Shown here one piece after another: positions 33,949 to 43,122 of a stretch of 64,000 nucleotides of DNA. Within the stretch, counting starts at the first letter, position 1. Each line of letters opens with the position of its first letter. Source of the DNA: Parvularculaceae bacterium (lineage in GTDB: Bacteria > Pseudomonadota > Alphaproteobacteria > Caulobacterales > Parvularculaceae); NCBI GenBank assembly GCA_021776475.1, contig JAJFFV010000006.1, forward strand, positions 868,001 through 932,000, read 5' to 3'. Both the position numbers and the translations under genes were made by a program. The notes beneath the pieces are model-generated. The model searched no databases. It worked only from the letters and a program-made list of their open reading frames with translations, and was not told the DNA's origin.

Positions 33949-36579
33949 ATGTCCAAGAAAATGCTAATCGATGCAAGCCACCGGGAAGAGACCCGGGTGG
34001 CAATCATCTCAGACAATAAAGTTGAAGATTTTGATTTTGAATCAGCATCAAAAAGACCACTAAGAGGAAATATCTACCTGGCCCGTATCACACGGGTCGA
34101 ACCATCGCTCCAGGCAGCTTTCGTCGAATATGGCGGAAACCGTCATGGCTTCCTCGCCTTCAGCGAAATTCACTCCGACTATTACCAAATTCCAGTTTCC
34201 GACCGAGAAGCTTTGCGCGACGCAGAGGAGCTTGAAGCCGAGCTCGCACGTCAGCTGACATCTCTCACCGGAGATCTCATTGACGAGGACGAAAATGATC
34301 TCGATGACGGCGATGTTGAGCCGGCCTTGGATGAACACGACCACGACCTGGAGTCATCAAGCCCCAGGGACAGTCACAACAAGGATGAGGCGCCGGAATC
34401 TTACTTTGTAAGCGAAGCCGACGTGACGGAAGCTGATGATGAGGAAGCCTCAGATGACGGTTCCAATGAGGAATACAGCACTGAAGAAATTGCCGAATCA
34501 CAGATGGATGGTGCAATTCCGCTCGAAAGAGATTCCGAACCCGAGGAAATCTTTGCAGATGCGACCGATGCGCTCCAGGAAGGTGACGGCGAAACCGACA
34601 TCGACGATTCGGACCGTAACGAATCAATTGAGAAACCTACTCAGGGAACAGAACCGTCTCTCGAAGACCGCTACCAACAGGCACGCCGCGACAGAGTCAG
34701 GTTGCTAAAAAATTACCGTATTCAGGAAGTCATCAAGCGCCGCCAAATTCTCCTAATTCAGGTTGTTAAAGAAGAGCGTGGCACGAAAGGTGCCGCACTG
34801 ACGACATACCTTTCTCTGGCCGGACGATATTGCGTTTTGATGCCAAATACAGCTCGCGGCGGCGGCATCTCGCGAAAGATTGCTAACAGTTCCGACCGGA
34901 GACGCCTTCGTAAGGCAATGAATGAACTCAGCATCCCGCAAGGAACCGGATTGATCATTCGTACAGCAGGGTCAAAACGGACCAAATCCGAGATAAAGCG
35001 TGATTTTGATTATCTGCTGCGCCTCTGGGAAAACATTCGAGATCTGACCATGAAGTCGATCGCACCCTGCCTGATTTATGAAGAGGCAAATCTCATAAAG
35101 CGGGCGATCCGAGATATGTACGATAAAGATATCGGCATGATTACGGTAGAAGGTGATGTTGGTTACAGAGAAGCCAAGGATTTCATGAAGATGCTGATGC
35201 CTTCTCATGCAAAGAATGTGCAGCCGTACAAAGAAAAAATTCCCCTCTTTCTGAATTATAAAGTCGAACAACAGCTCGATGAGATGTACCAGCCGATCGT
35301 CAAACTGAAATCTGGTGGATATTTGGTTGTTCAACAGACTGAGGCGCTTATTTCGATCGATGTAAACTCTGGCAAAGCAACAAAAGAGCGCAACATTGAA
35401 GCCACCGCCCTGAAAACGAATCTTGAAGCGGCTCAGGAAGTTGCACGGCAGTGTCGGTTGCGGGATTTAGCAGGTCTGCTCGTGATCGACTTCATTGACA
35501 TGGAGGAGAACCGTAACAATCGCAGTGTGGAGAAGAGACTCAAAGACTCCATGAAACAGGATCGTGCCCGCATTCAGTTCGGTCGAATTTCGAATTTTGG
35601 CTTATTCGAAATGTCTCGTCAACGCCGCCGATCCGGCATTGTCGATGGCACAACCAGCCAGTGTCCAACTTGTAAAGGGGCGGGGGCTATCCGTTCAGAA
35701 GAAATGGCTGCGCTGAGAATTTTAAGATCGATCGAGGAAGAGGCGTTAAATGGTCGCGCCGGTATTATTTCGGCTTCAACGTCTCCAGAAGTTGCTTTAT
35801 TTGTCCTGAATCACAAACGTGATTGGTTGAACAGAATCGAAGAGACTTACAGCCTTAATGTAGAGATTATCGCAGACTTCAAGAAAGCTGGAGATGACTA
35901 CGAAATCGAAAAACGGGGACCAGCGCGCGAAATTGACCGCCCTGTTGCGGTCGTCACTGCTGATCTAGCAGAAATTGAAGACGAACCAGATTCGCTGGAT
36001 CCGGCTGCAAGTCAAATCGATGAAGACGAAGAAAAGCCAGTGAGAAAGCGCCGCCGAAGACGTCGGCGCAAAAGCTCTGTCGACGATGCTAATGAATCAT
36101 CAGTGGCAGAGGCGGAACCTTCCGCTGAGGACACGGCAGCAGGGTCTGATTTGGATTCGGAAACTCAGGATGACGAAGACGATAAAGGCGCTCGCCGCCG
36201 TCGCCGTGGTCGGCGTGGTGGCCGTCGCAATCGCCGGCGCACGCCGGCAGATGCAGCCGAAACTGCAGATGAAAACAGTGAAACAAATGTTGACACTCAA
36301 GGCGGAGAGAAAAATAATAATGACGCTCCGGGCCCGTCTGTTGAAGTTGACGGCTCAGCAGAAACAGCCACTCCGACCGAGGATGAGCCAGGCAACGAAC
36401 CTGCTTTAGCTGATTCAGTGGATATCGAAAGTGAACCAGATCAGGAAGCCGCACACCTGCCTGAAGCTGCAAATGATCCTGACTTGCCAAATCCACAGCT
36501 TGCGACAGCTACTCAGCGTGATGATCCCGGCAAACCCAAGCGCAAGGGCTGGTGGGAAAAGGCTCTCGGCAGGTCCTAA
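33949..36579 (+). CDS. rne: Ribonuclease E
   Basis: An 876-residue endoribonuclease central to mRNA decay and rRNA processing. The S1 RNA-binding domain begins at about residue 38 (RGNIYLARITRVEPSLQAAF) but is interrupted by an insertion of about 150 strongly acidic residues (about 95-240) before YRIQEVIKRRQ resumes it. The catalytic region has SIDVNSGKATKERNIE and LLVIDFIDM, and the zinc link is CPTCKG. The C-terminal third is a disordered scaffold with RRRRRRK blocks alternating with acidic stretches. GGAG precedes ATG 33949. Confidence 0.95.
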   Translation: MSKKMLIDASHREETRVAIISDNKVEDFDFESASKRPLRGNIYLARITRVEPSLQAAFVEYGGNRHGFLAFSEIHSDYYQIPVSDREALRDAEELEAELARQLTSLTGDLIDEDENDLDDGDVEPALDEHDHDLESSSPRDSHNKDEAPESYFVSEADVTEADDEEASDDGSNEEYSTEEIAESQMDGAIPLERDSEPEEIFADATDALQEGDGETDIDDSDRNESIEKPTQGTEPSLEDRYQQARRDRVRLLKNYRIQEVIKRRQILLIQVVKEERGTKGAALTTYLSLAGRYCVLMPNTARGGGISRKIANSSDRRRLRKAMNELSIPQGTGLIIRTAGSKRTKSEIKRDFDYLLRLWENIRDLTMKSIAPCLIYEEANLIKRAIRDMYDKDIGMITVEGDVGYREAKDFMKMLMPSHAKNVQPYKEKIPLFLNYKVEQQLDEMYQPIVKLKSGGYLVVQQTEALISIDVNSGKATKERNIEATALKTNLEAAQEVARQCRLRDLAGLLVIDFIDMEENRNNRSVEKRLKDSMKQDRARIQFGRISNFGLFEMSRQRRRSGIVDGTTSQCPTCKGAGAIRSEEMAALRILRSIEEEALNGRAGIISASTSPEVALFVLNHKRDWLNRIEETYSLNVEIIADFKKAGDDYEIEKRGPAREIDRPVAVVTADLAEIEDEPDSLDPAASQIDEDEEKPVRKRRRRRRRKSSVDDANESSVAEAEPSAEDTAAGSDLDSETQDDEDDKGARRRRRGRRGGRRNRRRTPADAAETADENSETNVDTQGGEKNNNDAPGPSVEVDGSAETATPTEDEPGNEPALADSVDIESEPDQEAAHLPEAANDPDLPNPQLATATQRDDPGKPKRKGWWEKALGRS

Positions 36580-36733
36580 TTCAAACAGAGGCTGTCATTG
36601 CTCTCGTTTAAGTTGTTTCTTGCCGAGAGTTAACGGCACCGGCGGCTTTGTGACACGAATTACACTTTAATCTATCTTCGAGCTGGGCAAAATTTGTATG
36701 CTAACGTTGAGTAGAAGAAGATTGGGTTGATTT

Positions 36734-38104
36734 ATGGCAAGGCCGATACTGCGATTTTTGGTGGGCTTATCCGTTGTTTTTGTGCTGTGCAGCACAACAG
36801 CGTCTGCACAATCGGCTCTTCGCGACGCCGAAATAGAACAATTTCTCGAAGACTATTCTCGTCCGATTTTTGAAGCAGCTGGCCTGCCAGCGGAAAGCGT
36901 AGGCATTCATCTGATTGGCGATCCGACGCTGAACGCATTCGTCGCAAACGGCCTCAATATGTATATCTTTACGGGCCTGATTACCGCAGCTGATGTTCCA
37001 AACCAGCTTGTTGGTGTCATCGCGCATGAAACTGGTCATATGGCCGGCGGACACCTTCAGCGGTCGGAGGAAGCGATTAAGGCAGCAACCCGGCCAATGA
37101 TGCTGAGCATGGTTCTTGGCACGGTTGCGATACTTGCCGGTGCACCTGATGCCGGCATCGGCATCGTTACACTAGGCCAACAAATAGGAACGGCTAACAT
37201 TCTGAGTTATAGTCGAGGACAGGAATCCTCTGCTGATCAGGCGGCGCTGACATACCTTGAGAAGCTCGAAATATCCGGGCAGGGCGTTATAGATTTTTTC
37301 CGTAAGCTGCGCAATGAGCAGCTCATAACCTACAACAAGGTCAACCCATACTACCAAACTCACCCGCTCGCCAATGCCCGCATGTCTTCAATGGAAAAGC
37401 GCGTATCAGAATCTCCGTTCAAGGATGGAAAAGATTCTGAAGCGGAGATCCTAAGGCTCAAAATGATTCAGGCTAAAATTCACGGATTCGTGCAGCCTTC
37501 CCAGGTAACCATGCGGCAATACCCGCTGTCTGATCGATCGGCCCCTGCCCGTTATGCCCGGGCCGTCGCGTATTATCGCGGTGCGGATCTTCCAAAAGCA
37601 CTAAAGGAGATTGATGGTCTCATCGAAGAGCAACCTCGCAACCCATTCTTTCAGGAACTGAAGGGTCAGATGTTGTTTGAGCACGGAAAAATCAGGGAAT
37701 CGATTGCGCCCCATAAATTTTCGACCGAACTTGCTCCTCAGTACGCTTTGTTGAAAATCAATCACGCACGCTCATTGGTGGCGCTCGAGGAAACAACCAC
37801 GACCGAGGAGGCAATCGAAATCCTGAAGACTGCCCTAAACATGGAGCGGGAGAACATCTTTGGCTGGACCGAGCTAGCCCGCGCCTACAGCACCGTCGGC
37901 CGCGACGACCTCGCCTCACTGGCGACGGCAGAAGCATATTTTAATGCTGGTGTTCTCCACGAGGCGCACCGTTTTGCAACCAGAGCGCGAAAGCTTCTGC
38001 CAGAGCAATCGACAGAATGGCGACAGGCAACTGACATCATCCAGGCCACGGTCGCTGACGCAGAAAGATATCGCCGCAAGAACCCGGGCGGCAGACGCGG
38101 ATAA
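36734..38104 (+). CDS. M48 metallopeptidase with TPR domain (BepA-like)
   Basis: A 456-residue periplasmic protease/chaperone. A signal peptide (LVGLSVVFVLCSTTASAQ) is followed by an M48 domain with HETGH as zinc motif and SADQAAL as third-ligand region. The C-terminal half contains TPR helices (RYARAVAYYRGADLPKALKEID). E. coli BepA, the closest model, degrades misassembled outer-membrane proteins. It lies between rne and the DsbA-like gene in the order usual for alphaproteobacteria. Confidence 0.92.
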   Translation: MARPILRFLVGLSVVFVLCSTTASAQSALRDAEIEQFLEDYSRPIFEAAGLPAESVGIHLIGDPTLNAFVANGLNMYIFTGLITAADVPNQLVGVIAHETGHMAGGHLQRSEEAIKAATRPMMLSMVLGTVAILAGAPDAGIGIVTLGQQIGTANILSYSRGQESSADQAALTYLEKLEISGQGVIDFFRKLRNEQLITYNKVNPYYQTHPLANARMSSMEKRVSESPFKDGKDSEAEILRLKMIQAKIHGFVQPSQVTMRQYPLSDRSAPARYARAVAYYRGADLPKALKEIDGLIEEQPRNPFFQELKGQMLFEHGKIRESIAPHKFSTELAPQYALLKINHARSLVALEETTTTEEAIEILKTALNMERENIFGWTELARAYSTVGRDDLASLATAEAYFNAGVLHEAHRFATRARKLLPEQSTEWRQATDIIQATVADAERYRRKNPGGRRG

Positions 38105-38234
38105 ACGCTTCCACGATCACAAATCAGCGTGTGTTAAGGTTGGGTTCTTTTTTTCACCACAAATCTAATTGATAATATGGGCATGAGAGGCACAAACTGT
38201 CAGAGAATACCGACAAAGATTTTTATTAAGCGGG

Positions 38235-39032
38235 ATGAGTAAAATGCAATTCAAAACAGGACTATTATCGGCGGCCGCTTTGATTGCGGCGGGTGCGCTG
38301 GGTTACAGTGTCACTGCCAGCAGCAGTGCTCAATTTGAGCCTGCGCTATCATCAGACAAAACCAAAATCGAAGCGATTGTCCGAGAGTACATTCTCGAAA
38401 ACCCTGAACTTATTGCGGAAGCGCTCGACATATACGCTGAAAAAGAGGCTGTGTATGAGCAAGCTCGCCTCGAAGAAAGCCTCGTCGGCCATCTGCCATC
38501 GCTCCTGGATGACAAAGACGGTTATACGGCTGGTGCAAAAGCTGGTGCGGCAAAAGTCGCTGTCATCGAACTTTTTGACTACCACTGCGGATATTGCAAA
38601 GAAGCCTCAAACTACGTTTTCGACTTGATCAAGGAAGAAAAAGACGTCCAAGTTGTCTTCCGAGAATTACCAATTATGCGGGAAGAATCCACCTACGCGG
38701 CTGAAGTAGCTCTCGCTTCACGTGATCAGGGCAAATATCGCGATTTGCACTTCGCCCTGATGCAAGCCTCAGGTGTTCTGACCGAAGATCGTATTGACAA
38801 AATTGCAAAAAACGCCGGTGTTAACCTCGTATCGCTTCATTCCACCAGGAAAAATTCTTCCTATGATGAAACACTCGACAAAACGCGCGAGATCGCCATC
38901 GACATCCGGTTGACCGGTACACCAGCCTTTATTGTCGCCTCACCGGATGGCAGCTATACCCGGTTGATCCCGGGTTGGGCACCCGAAGAAATTGACGAGG
39001 CGATCAAGGAAGCCAGAAAAGCCGCTGGCTAA
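38235..39032 (+). CDS. DsbA-family thiol oxidoreductase
   Basis: A 265-residue exported protein: signal peptide, a helical N-terminal extension (about 40-95), then a thioredoxin fold with FDYHCGYCKEA (Cys118, Cys121) and the cis-proline loop GTPAFIV. It probably forms or isomerises disulfides in periplasmic proteins, or acts as a BcfH/ScsC-like protein. A second ATG (38244) with GGGATGAG upstream may be the true start. The stop overlaps the VOC gene start (TAATG). Confidence 0.9.
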   Translation: MSKMQFKTGLLSAAALIAAGALGYSVTASSSAQFEPALSSDKTKIEAIVREYILENPELIAEALDIYAEKEAVYEQARLEESLVGHLPSLLDDKDGYTAGAKAGAAKVAVIELFDYHCGYCKEASNYVFDLIKEEKDVQVVFRELPIMREESTYAAEVALASRDQGKYRDLHFALMQASGVLTEDRIDKIAKNAGVNLVSLHSTRKNSSYDETLDKTREIAIDIRLTGTPAFIVASPDGSYTRLIPGWAPEEIDEAIKEARKAAG

Positions 39033-39478
39033 TGATTGCTGATACCGCAAAACAGGCCCCTTTTCATCTGGCGTTTCCGGTCGACGATCTTGTCAGTGCA
39101 GAGGCGTTTTATGGCGGAATCCTTGGCTGCGCCAAAGGAAGGTTTTCGGAACAATGGATCGATTTTAACTTTTTTGGTCACCAGCTCGTAGCGCATCTGT
39201 CTGAGAAGGACGGCCCTATTGCTACGAACAATGTAGACGGGAAAGAAGTCCCGATCAGACATTTTGGTGTGATACTCACGCGGGTCGTGTGGAAGAGTAT
39301 GATTGAACGCCTTACAAAAGCTGAGATTCCGTTCCTTATTGAGCCCTCTATCCGGTTTGAAAATGAGTCTGGAGAACAGGGTACATTTTTCGTTCAAGAT
39401 CCAGCCGGAAACACTCTTGAGTTTAAATATTTTGACGATCCGGTAGCAATTTTTGCTAGCCGAAATTCACTTTTTTGA
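39032..39478 (+). CDS. VOC-family protein (glyoxalase/dioxygenase fold)
   Basis: A 148-residue protein with the paired beta-alpha-beta modules of the vicinal oxygen chelate superfamily. HLAFPVDDLVSAEAFYGGILGC begins the first module, and FVQDPAGNTLEFKYF ends the second. His and Glu residues at the usual metal positions (HLAF, HFGV, LEFK) are present. The members range from glyoxalases to extradiol dioxygenases, so the reaction is unknown. It is coupled to the DsbA-like gene by a TAATG overlap. Confidence 0.82.
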   Translation: MIADTAKQAPFHLAFPVDDLVSAEAFYGGILGCAKGRFSEQWIDFNFFGHQLVAHLSEKDGPIATNNVDGKEVPIRHFGVILTRVVWKSMIERLTKAEIPFLIEPSIRFENESGEQGTFFVQDPAGNTLEFKYFDDPVAIFASRNSLF

Positions 39479-39676
39479 TCACCTGGATTACATAGGCTGA
39501 CCTGGCTCCAAGCCGCGCTGTGGCTATATTGTAACACTTTGCCCGAATGTAATATTTAACCATTTTCTCCCCTTGTGAATCTCACATTACCGATTAGTGT
39601 CCGCTGTGGGTAATACCGTGGGAAGAATTCTCTAAATTGGGTGCAATTCTCATAAATCAAAACTTAAGAGGGTAAA

Positions 39677-42600
39677 ATGGGTAGTTTAGACCTGAAAAAG
39701 ATTCTACTGGGCTCCAGCCTTTTGCTGGGCGTAACTGCAATGGGTTTCGTGCCTGCTGCTTACGCACAAGACGACGACGGCGTCGCTGTTATCGAAGACG
39801 ATGAAGCAACAGCTGACAATGAAGATGATGATGACACTGTTGTCGTTACCGGTTCACGGATCAAGCGCAACAGCTTCAACAGCATTGCACCGCTACAGGT
39901 CATTTCAGGTGAGATTTCGCGGGAAGTCGGTTTGATCGACCCTGCACAAATCCTTCAAGAATCGACGGCGGCGACCGGCCAACAAATCGACTCAACCTTC
40001 ACAGGCTTTGTGCTCGACAACGGCCCGGGCTCTTCGACCCTCGACCTTCGCGGTCTAGGTGCCAACCGTACATTGGTTCTGATCAATGGACGCCGTGTTG
40101 CGCCAGCTGGCGTTGAAGGCGCGCCTTCAATCCCAGACCTTAACCTTATTCCAGGTTCACTGATTGAGCGTTATGATGTCTTGCTTGATGGCGCCTCCTC
40201 CGTTTACGGTTCAGACGCTATCGCGGGTGTCGCAAACGCAATTCTGCGGAAAGACTTTGAGGGCCTAGAATTAGAGTTTTTTGGTGAAGAAAATATCCAC
40301 CAGTCCGGGATCGGTGACGATTTTACAGTCAACGGCTCTTGGGGAAAAAATACTGACCGTGGGTTCTTCGGTGCCGGCTTCGAGTACAACAAATCCGATC
40401 AGGTAACACTGGCTGATCGTCCGTGGACAGACGGTTGCGATACGGACCTCGAAATCGACGAAAACGGCATGCTTCGAAATCTCAACTTGTTCGATCAGGT
40501 CAACAACAATATGTTACCACAAATCTGCACAAGAGGCGGATTGGTTGGGCGGACGTTTATTCCGAACCGTTTTGGCAGCGTCTATTTCACTCCTGGGCTT
40601 AACAACTACCTGCCGGGTTTCTCAGAATCCGGTCAGTTTGGTGTTGGTGTCGATCAGGATGGTGATGGCCTCAACGATGTCCAATTTCAAGATTTCTCGA
40701 CAAACGGACGAAGCAACGATCGGACTCTGTTTCCTGATTTCGAACGTATCTCTCTTATGGGTTATGGGGAATATACCTTCGAAGGTGAAGCTAACCTGAC
40801 GCCGTTCTTTGAAGCGATTTATTCCAAACGCGAAACGATGCAAAAATCGGGCAACCCTCAATTGTTCCCATATGTACCCGCGGATAACCCGTTCAACATA
40901 TGTAACCCTGCAGCAGTGGGCGGTGTCGACTGTGGTTTGGCGTTTGACGCATTTCTTGCTGAACCTACGGTCGTCCAAGGATTCATCGATAATTTTGGCG
41001 CGCCGCCAACTGCCTTTGGCTTCCTGTTCTCAGGTCCAATTGGCGCAATTCCAACCGAACCGATTGTTGCCGTACAAGGCGATCGCTCTTTCGTGACCAC
41101 GGAGGTAGAACAGCTTCGTCTCGTGGGCGGCCTTAAAGGTGATCTGCCAGGGGTTAACTGGGGTCAACTGAACGACTGGTCATTCGAACTGTCTGGTATC
41201 TATTCAGAATCTACAGGCTCTTCCAGCCGGCCCGGCATCCGGGACGACCGCCTCGCGTTTGCTCTTGGGTGGGACCCAACGATTGATAATGATGGAGACG
41301 GACTGCTCGACTTCAACACATCGGTTCTGGACGGCAATCTCGTCCCATTGGTTGGCGGTGCTTGTGATCCAACAGGTACCTCAGCCCCAGTTCCAACAGA
41401 CGTGTCTGCTGGTTGTGTCCCGGTCAATTTGTATGCACCATCGCTGTACAATCCCCGGATCGGTGATTTTGCAACGCAAGCCGAGCGTGATTATTTGTTC
41501 GACAGTCGCGACTTCGACACGACATATAAGCAGACCACATTCTCCGCCTTCGCATCAGGTAATATCTGGTCGTTGCCGGCAGGTGAAGTTGGTGCTGTGA
41601 TCGGTGCTGAGTTCCGAAGAGATGAAATAGAATCAAATCCAGACAACATCGCTCGTGATGGTCTGTTCTTCGGCTTCTTTGCAGACGGCGGTGCCGTGGG
41701 CGAACGAGATACACAAGAAGTATACGGCGAGCTCGAGATTCCAGTCTTTGCTAATGCAAAGTTTGCAAAGGAATTAACAGTAAACCTCTCTGGTCGTTAT
41801 ACGGACGATGAGTTTTATGGCGGCAACGAGACCTACAGTGCCAAAGCTTCATGGCGACCGATTGATCCGCTTCTCTTTAGGGCAACAACCGGTACGTCAT
41901 TCCGGGCACCAAACTTGCGCGAGTTGTTCCTACGGGATCAGACAGGGTTTAATACAATCTCCGACCCATGTGCAGTTCCCGATGATGCTCTGGGCGGATT
42001 AGGTGGCGTTTATGATCCAACTCTGGATCAACGTGACCCGATCATTCTCGCCAACTGTATTGCAGACGGCGTAGACCCAACCACCCTCGGCGTTCTCGCT
42101 GGTGGTGGTGGTGCGATCCAGGCATTCAGTGTCGAGATCGCCCAGGCTGGTACGTTTGATCTCCTCCCAGAGGAATCAGAATCTTACTCAGTAGGGTTCG
42201 TCTTCGAACAGCCATTCTTCGAAAGCTTCGATCTGTCAGTTGCGGTTGATCACTATGACATCGAGATTGACAATACGGTGATTGAGCCGTCATCGGCATT
42301 CATCGTCGCTGATTGTTACGTCAACAATGCAAACTTCGCGAGTACGTTCTGTAATCGGATTACGCGGAACTTTGACGGCACCGGAGGCACATTTGATGGT
42401 CAAATCACTTTCATCGATGCTGGCTTCATTAACCGTGACCGTGAAACGGCAGCTGGTATCGACATCAACGTGTTGTTTGAAAAAGAGCTGACGCTCTGGA
42501 ATCAACCGGTTGATATCGCTGTTGACGTGCGGGCAAATCATATCCTGGAGAGAACGACTCTGTTCACCAATACGGATGGTAGCCAAGACTTTGATACTTT

Positions 42601-43018
42601 CCCTGGCGAACCGGGTTTCGCGGAATGGAGAGGTATTTCAACTTTCCGTGCGGATATTGACGACTACCGCTTCACTTGGTCCACACGCTACATCGAAGAA
42701 GTTGAACAGGATCCAGACTTTGTTGATGCATTCGGTAACGCAATACTGGGCAACTCCGGTACATGCCTTGGTCCAACGGCAGGTGATGTCAATTGCCGTG
42801 ACGTAGGCTTTATTGACGAGTACTTTGTTCACAGCGCGTCTGTCTATTATCGCGGTGACTCCTGGACTCTTGGTGCAGGTGTACGGAATGTCTTCGACAA
42901 AGAGCCTCCACAAGTAAACGGTACTGAAATTCTTGCGTTCAACAATACGCCAGTTGGTATCGGTTATGACCTCAACGGTCGGACATTCTTCATCGACATC
43001 GCAAAAGACTTTAACTAG
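39677..43018 (+). CDS. TonB-dependent outer-membrane receptor
   Basis: A 1,113-residue receptor for active uptake across the outer membrane. The signal peptide ends at VPAAYAQ. An acidic stretch precedes TVVVTGSRIKR, the region before the plug. The plug contains TLDLRGLGANRTLVLINGRR and ASSVYGSDAIAGVAN. The rest is a 22-strand barrel ending in aromatic-rich TFFIDIAKDFN. AAGAGGG precedes ATG 39677. It is followed, after a terminator, by an S9 peptidase, which suggests peptide uptake. The substrate is not identified. Confidence 0.92.
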   Translation: MGSLDLKKILLGSSLLLGVTAMGFVPAAYAQDDDGVAVIEDDEATADNEDDDDTVVVTGSRIKRNSFNSIAPLQVISGEISREVGLIDPAQILQESTAATGQQIDSTFTGFVLDNGPGSSTLDLRGLGANRTLVLINGRRVAPAGVEGAPSIPDLNLIPGSLIERYDVLLDGASSVYGSDAIAGVANAILRKDFEGLELEFFGEENIHQSGIGDDFTVNGSWGKNTDRGFFGAGFEYNKSDQVTLADRPWTDGCDTDLEIDENGMLRNLNLFDQVNNNMLPQICTRGGLVGRTFIPNRFGSVYFTPGLNNYLPGFSESGQFGVGVDQDGDGLNDVQFQDFSTNGRSNDRTLFPDFERISLMGYGEYTFEGEANLTPFFEAIYSKRETMQKSGNPQLFPYVPADNPFNICNPAAVGGVDCGLAFDAFLAEPTVVQGFIDNFGAPPTAFGFLFSGPIGAIPTEPIVAVQGDRSFVTTEVEQLRLVGGLKGDLPGVNWGQLNDWSFELSGIYSESTGSSSRPGIRDDRLAFALGWDPTIDNDGDGLLDFNTSVLDGNLVPLVGGACDPTGTSAPVPTDVSAGCVPVNLYAPSLYNPRIGDFATQAERDYLFDSRDFDTTYKQTTFSAFASGNIWSLPAGEVGAVIGAEFRRDEIESNPDNIARDGLFFGFFADGGAVGERDTQEVYGELEIPVFANAKFAKELTVNLSGRYTDDEFYGGNETYSAKASWRPIDPLLFRATTGTSFRAPNLRELFLRDQTGFNTISDPCAVPDDALGGLGGVYDPTLDQRDPIILANCIADGVDPTTLGVLAGGGGAIQAFSVEIAQAGTFDLLPEESESYSVGFVFEQPFFESFDLSVAVDHYDIEIDNTVIEPSSAFIVADCYVNNANFASTFCNRITRNFDGTGGTFDGQITFIDAGFINRDRETAAGIDINVLFEKELTLWNQPVDIAVDVRANHILERTTLFTNTDGSQDFDTFPGEPGFAEWRGISTFRADIDDYRFTWSTRYIEEVEQDPDFVDAFGNAILGNSGTCLGPTAGDVNCRDVGFIDEYFVHSASVYYRGDSWTLGAGVRNVFDKEPPQVNGTEILAFNNTPVGIGYDLNGRTFFIDIAKDFN

Positions 43019-43044
43019 ACTTTTGACGAAAAGTTGAAACGAAT

Positions 43045-43083
43045 ATGGCCCGCAAGCGATTGCTTGCGGGCCATTATTTTTGT
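43045..43083 (+). terminator. Rho-independent terminator after the TonB receptor
   Basis: ATGGCCCGCAAGC (43045-43057) pairs perfectly with GCTTGCGGGCCAT (43062-43074) around GATT, followed by TATTTTT. It lies in the 104-bp gap, so the receptor and the S9 peptidase may be partly uncoupled. Confidence 0.9.
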
Positions 43084-43122
43084 AAAGTTTTAAAAGTAAC
43101 CCAACTTAAAGGAGAGCCCGTC

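Noticed and set aside
33636-34019. 127-codon open frame across the rne start
   Set aside because: It overlaps rne out of frame and has no family resemblance; the region is better explained as an rne leader.
43045-43122. N-terminal extension of the S9 peptidase from 43045
   Set aside because: This interval forms a perfect terminator hairpin; GTG 43123 with GGAGAG upstream gives a proper signal peptide.
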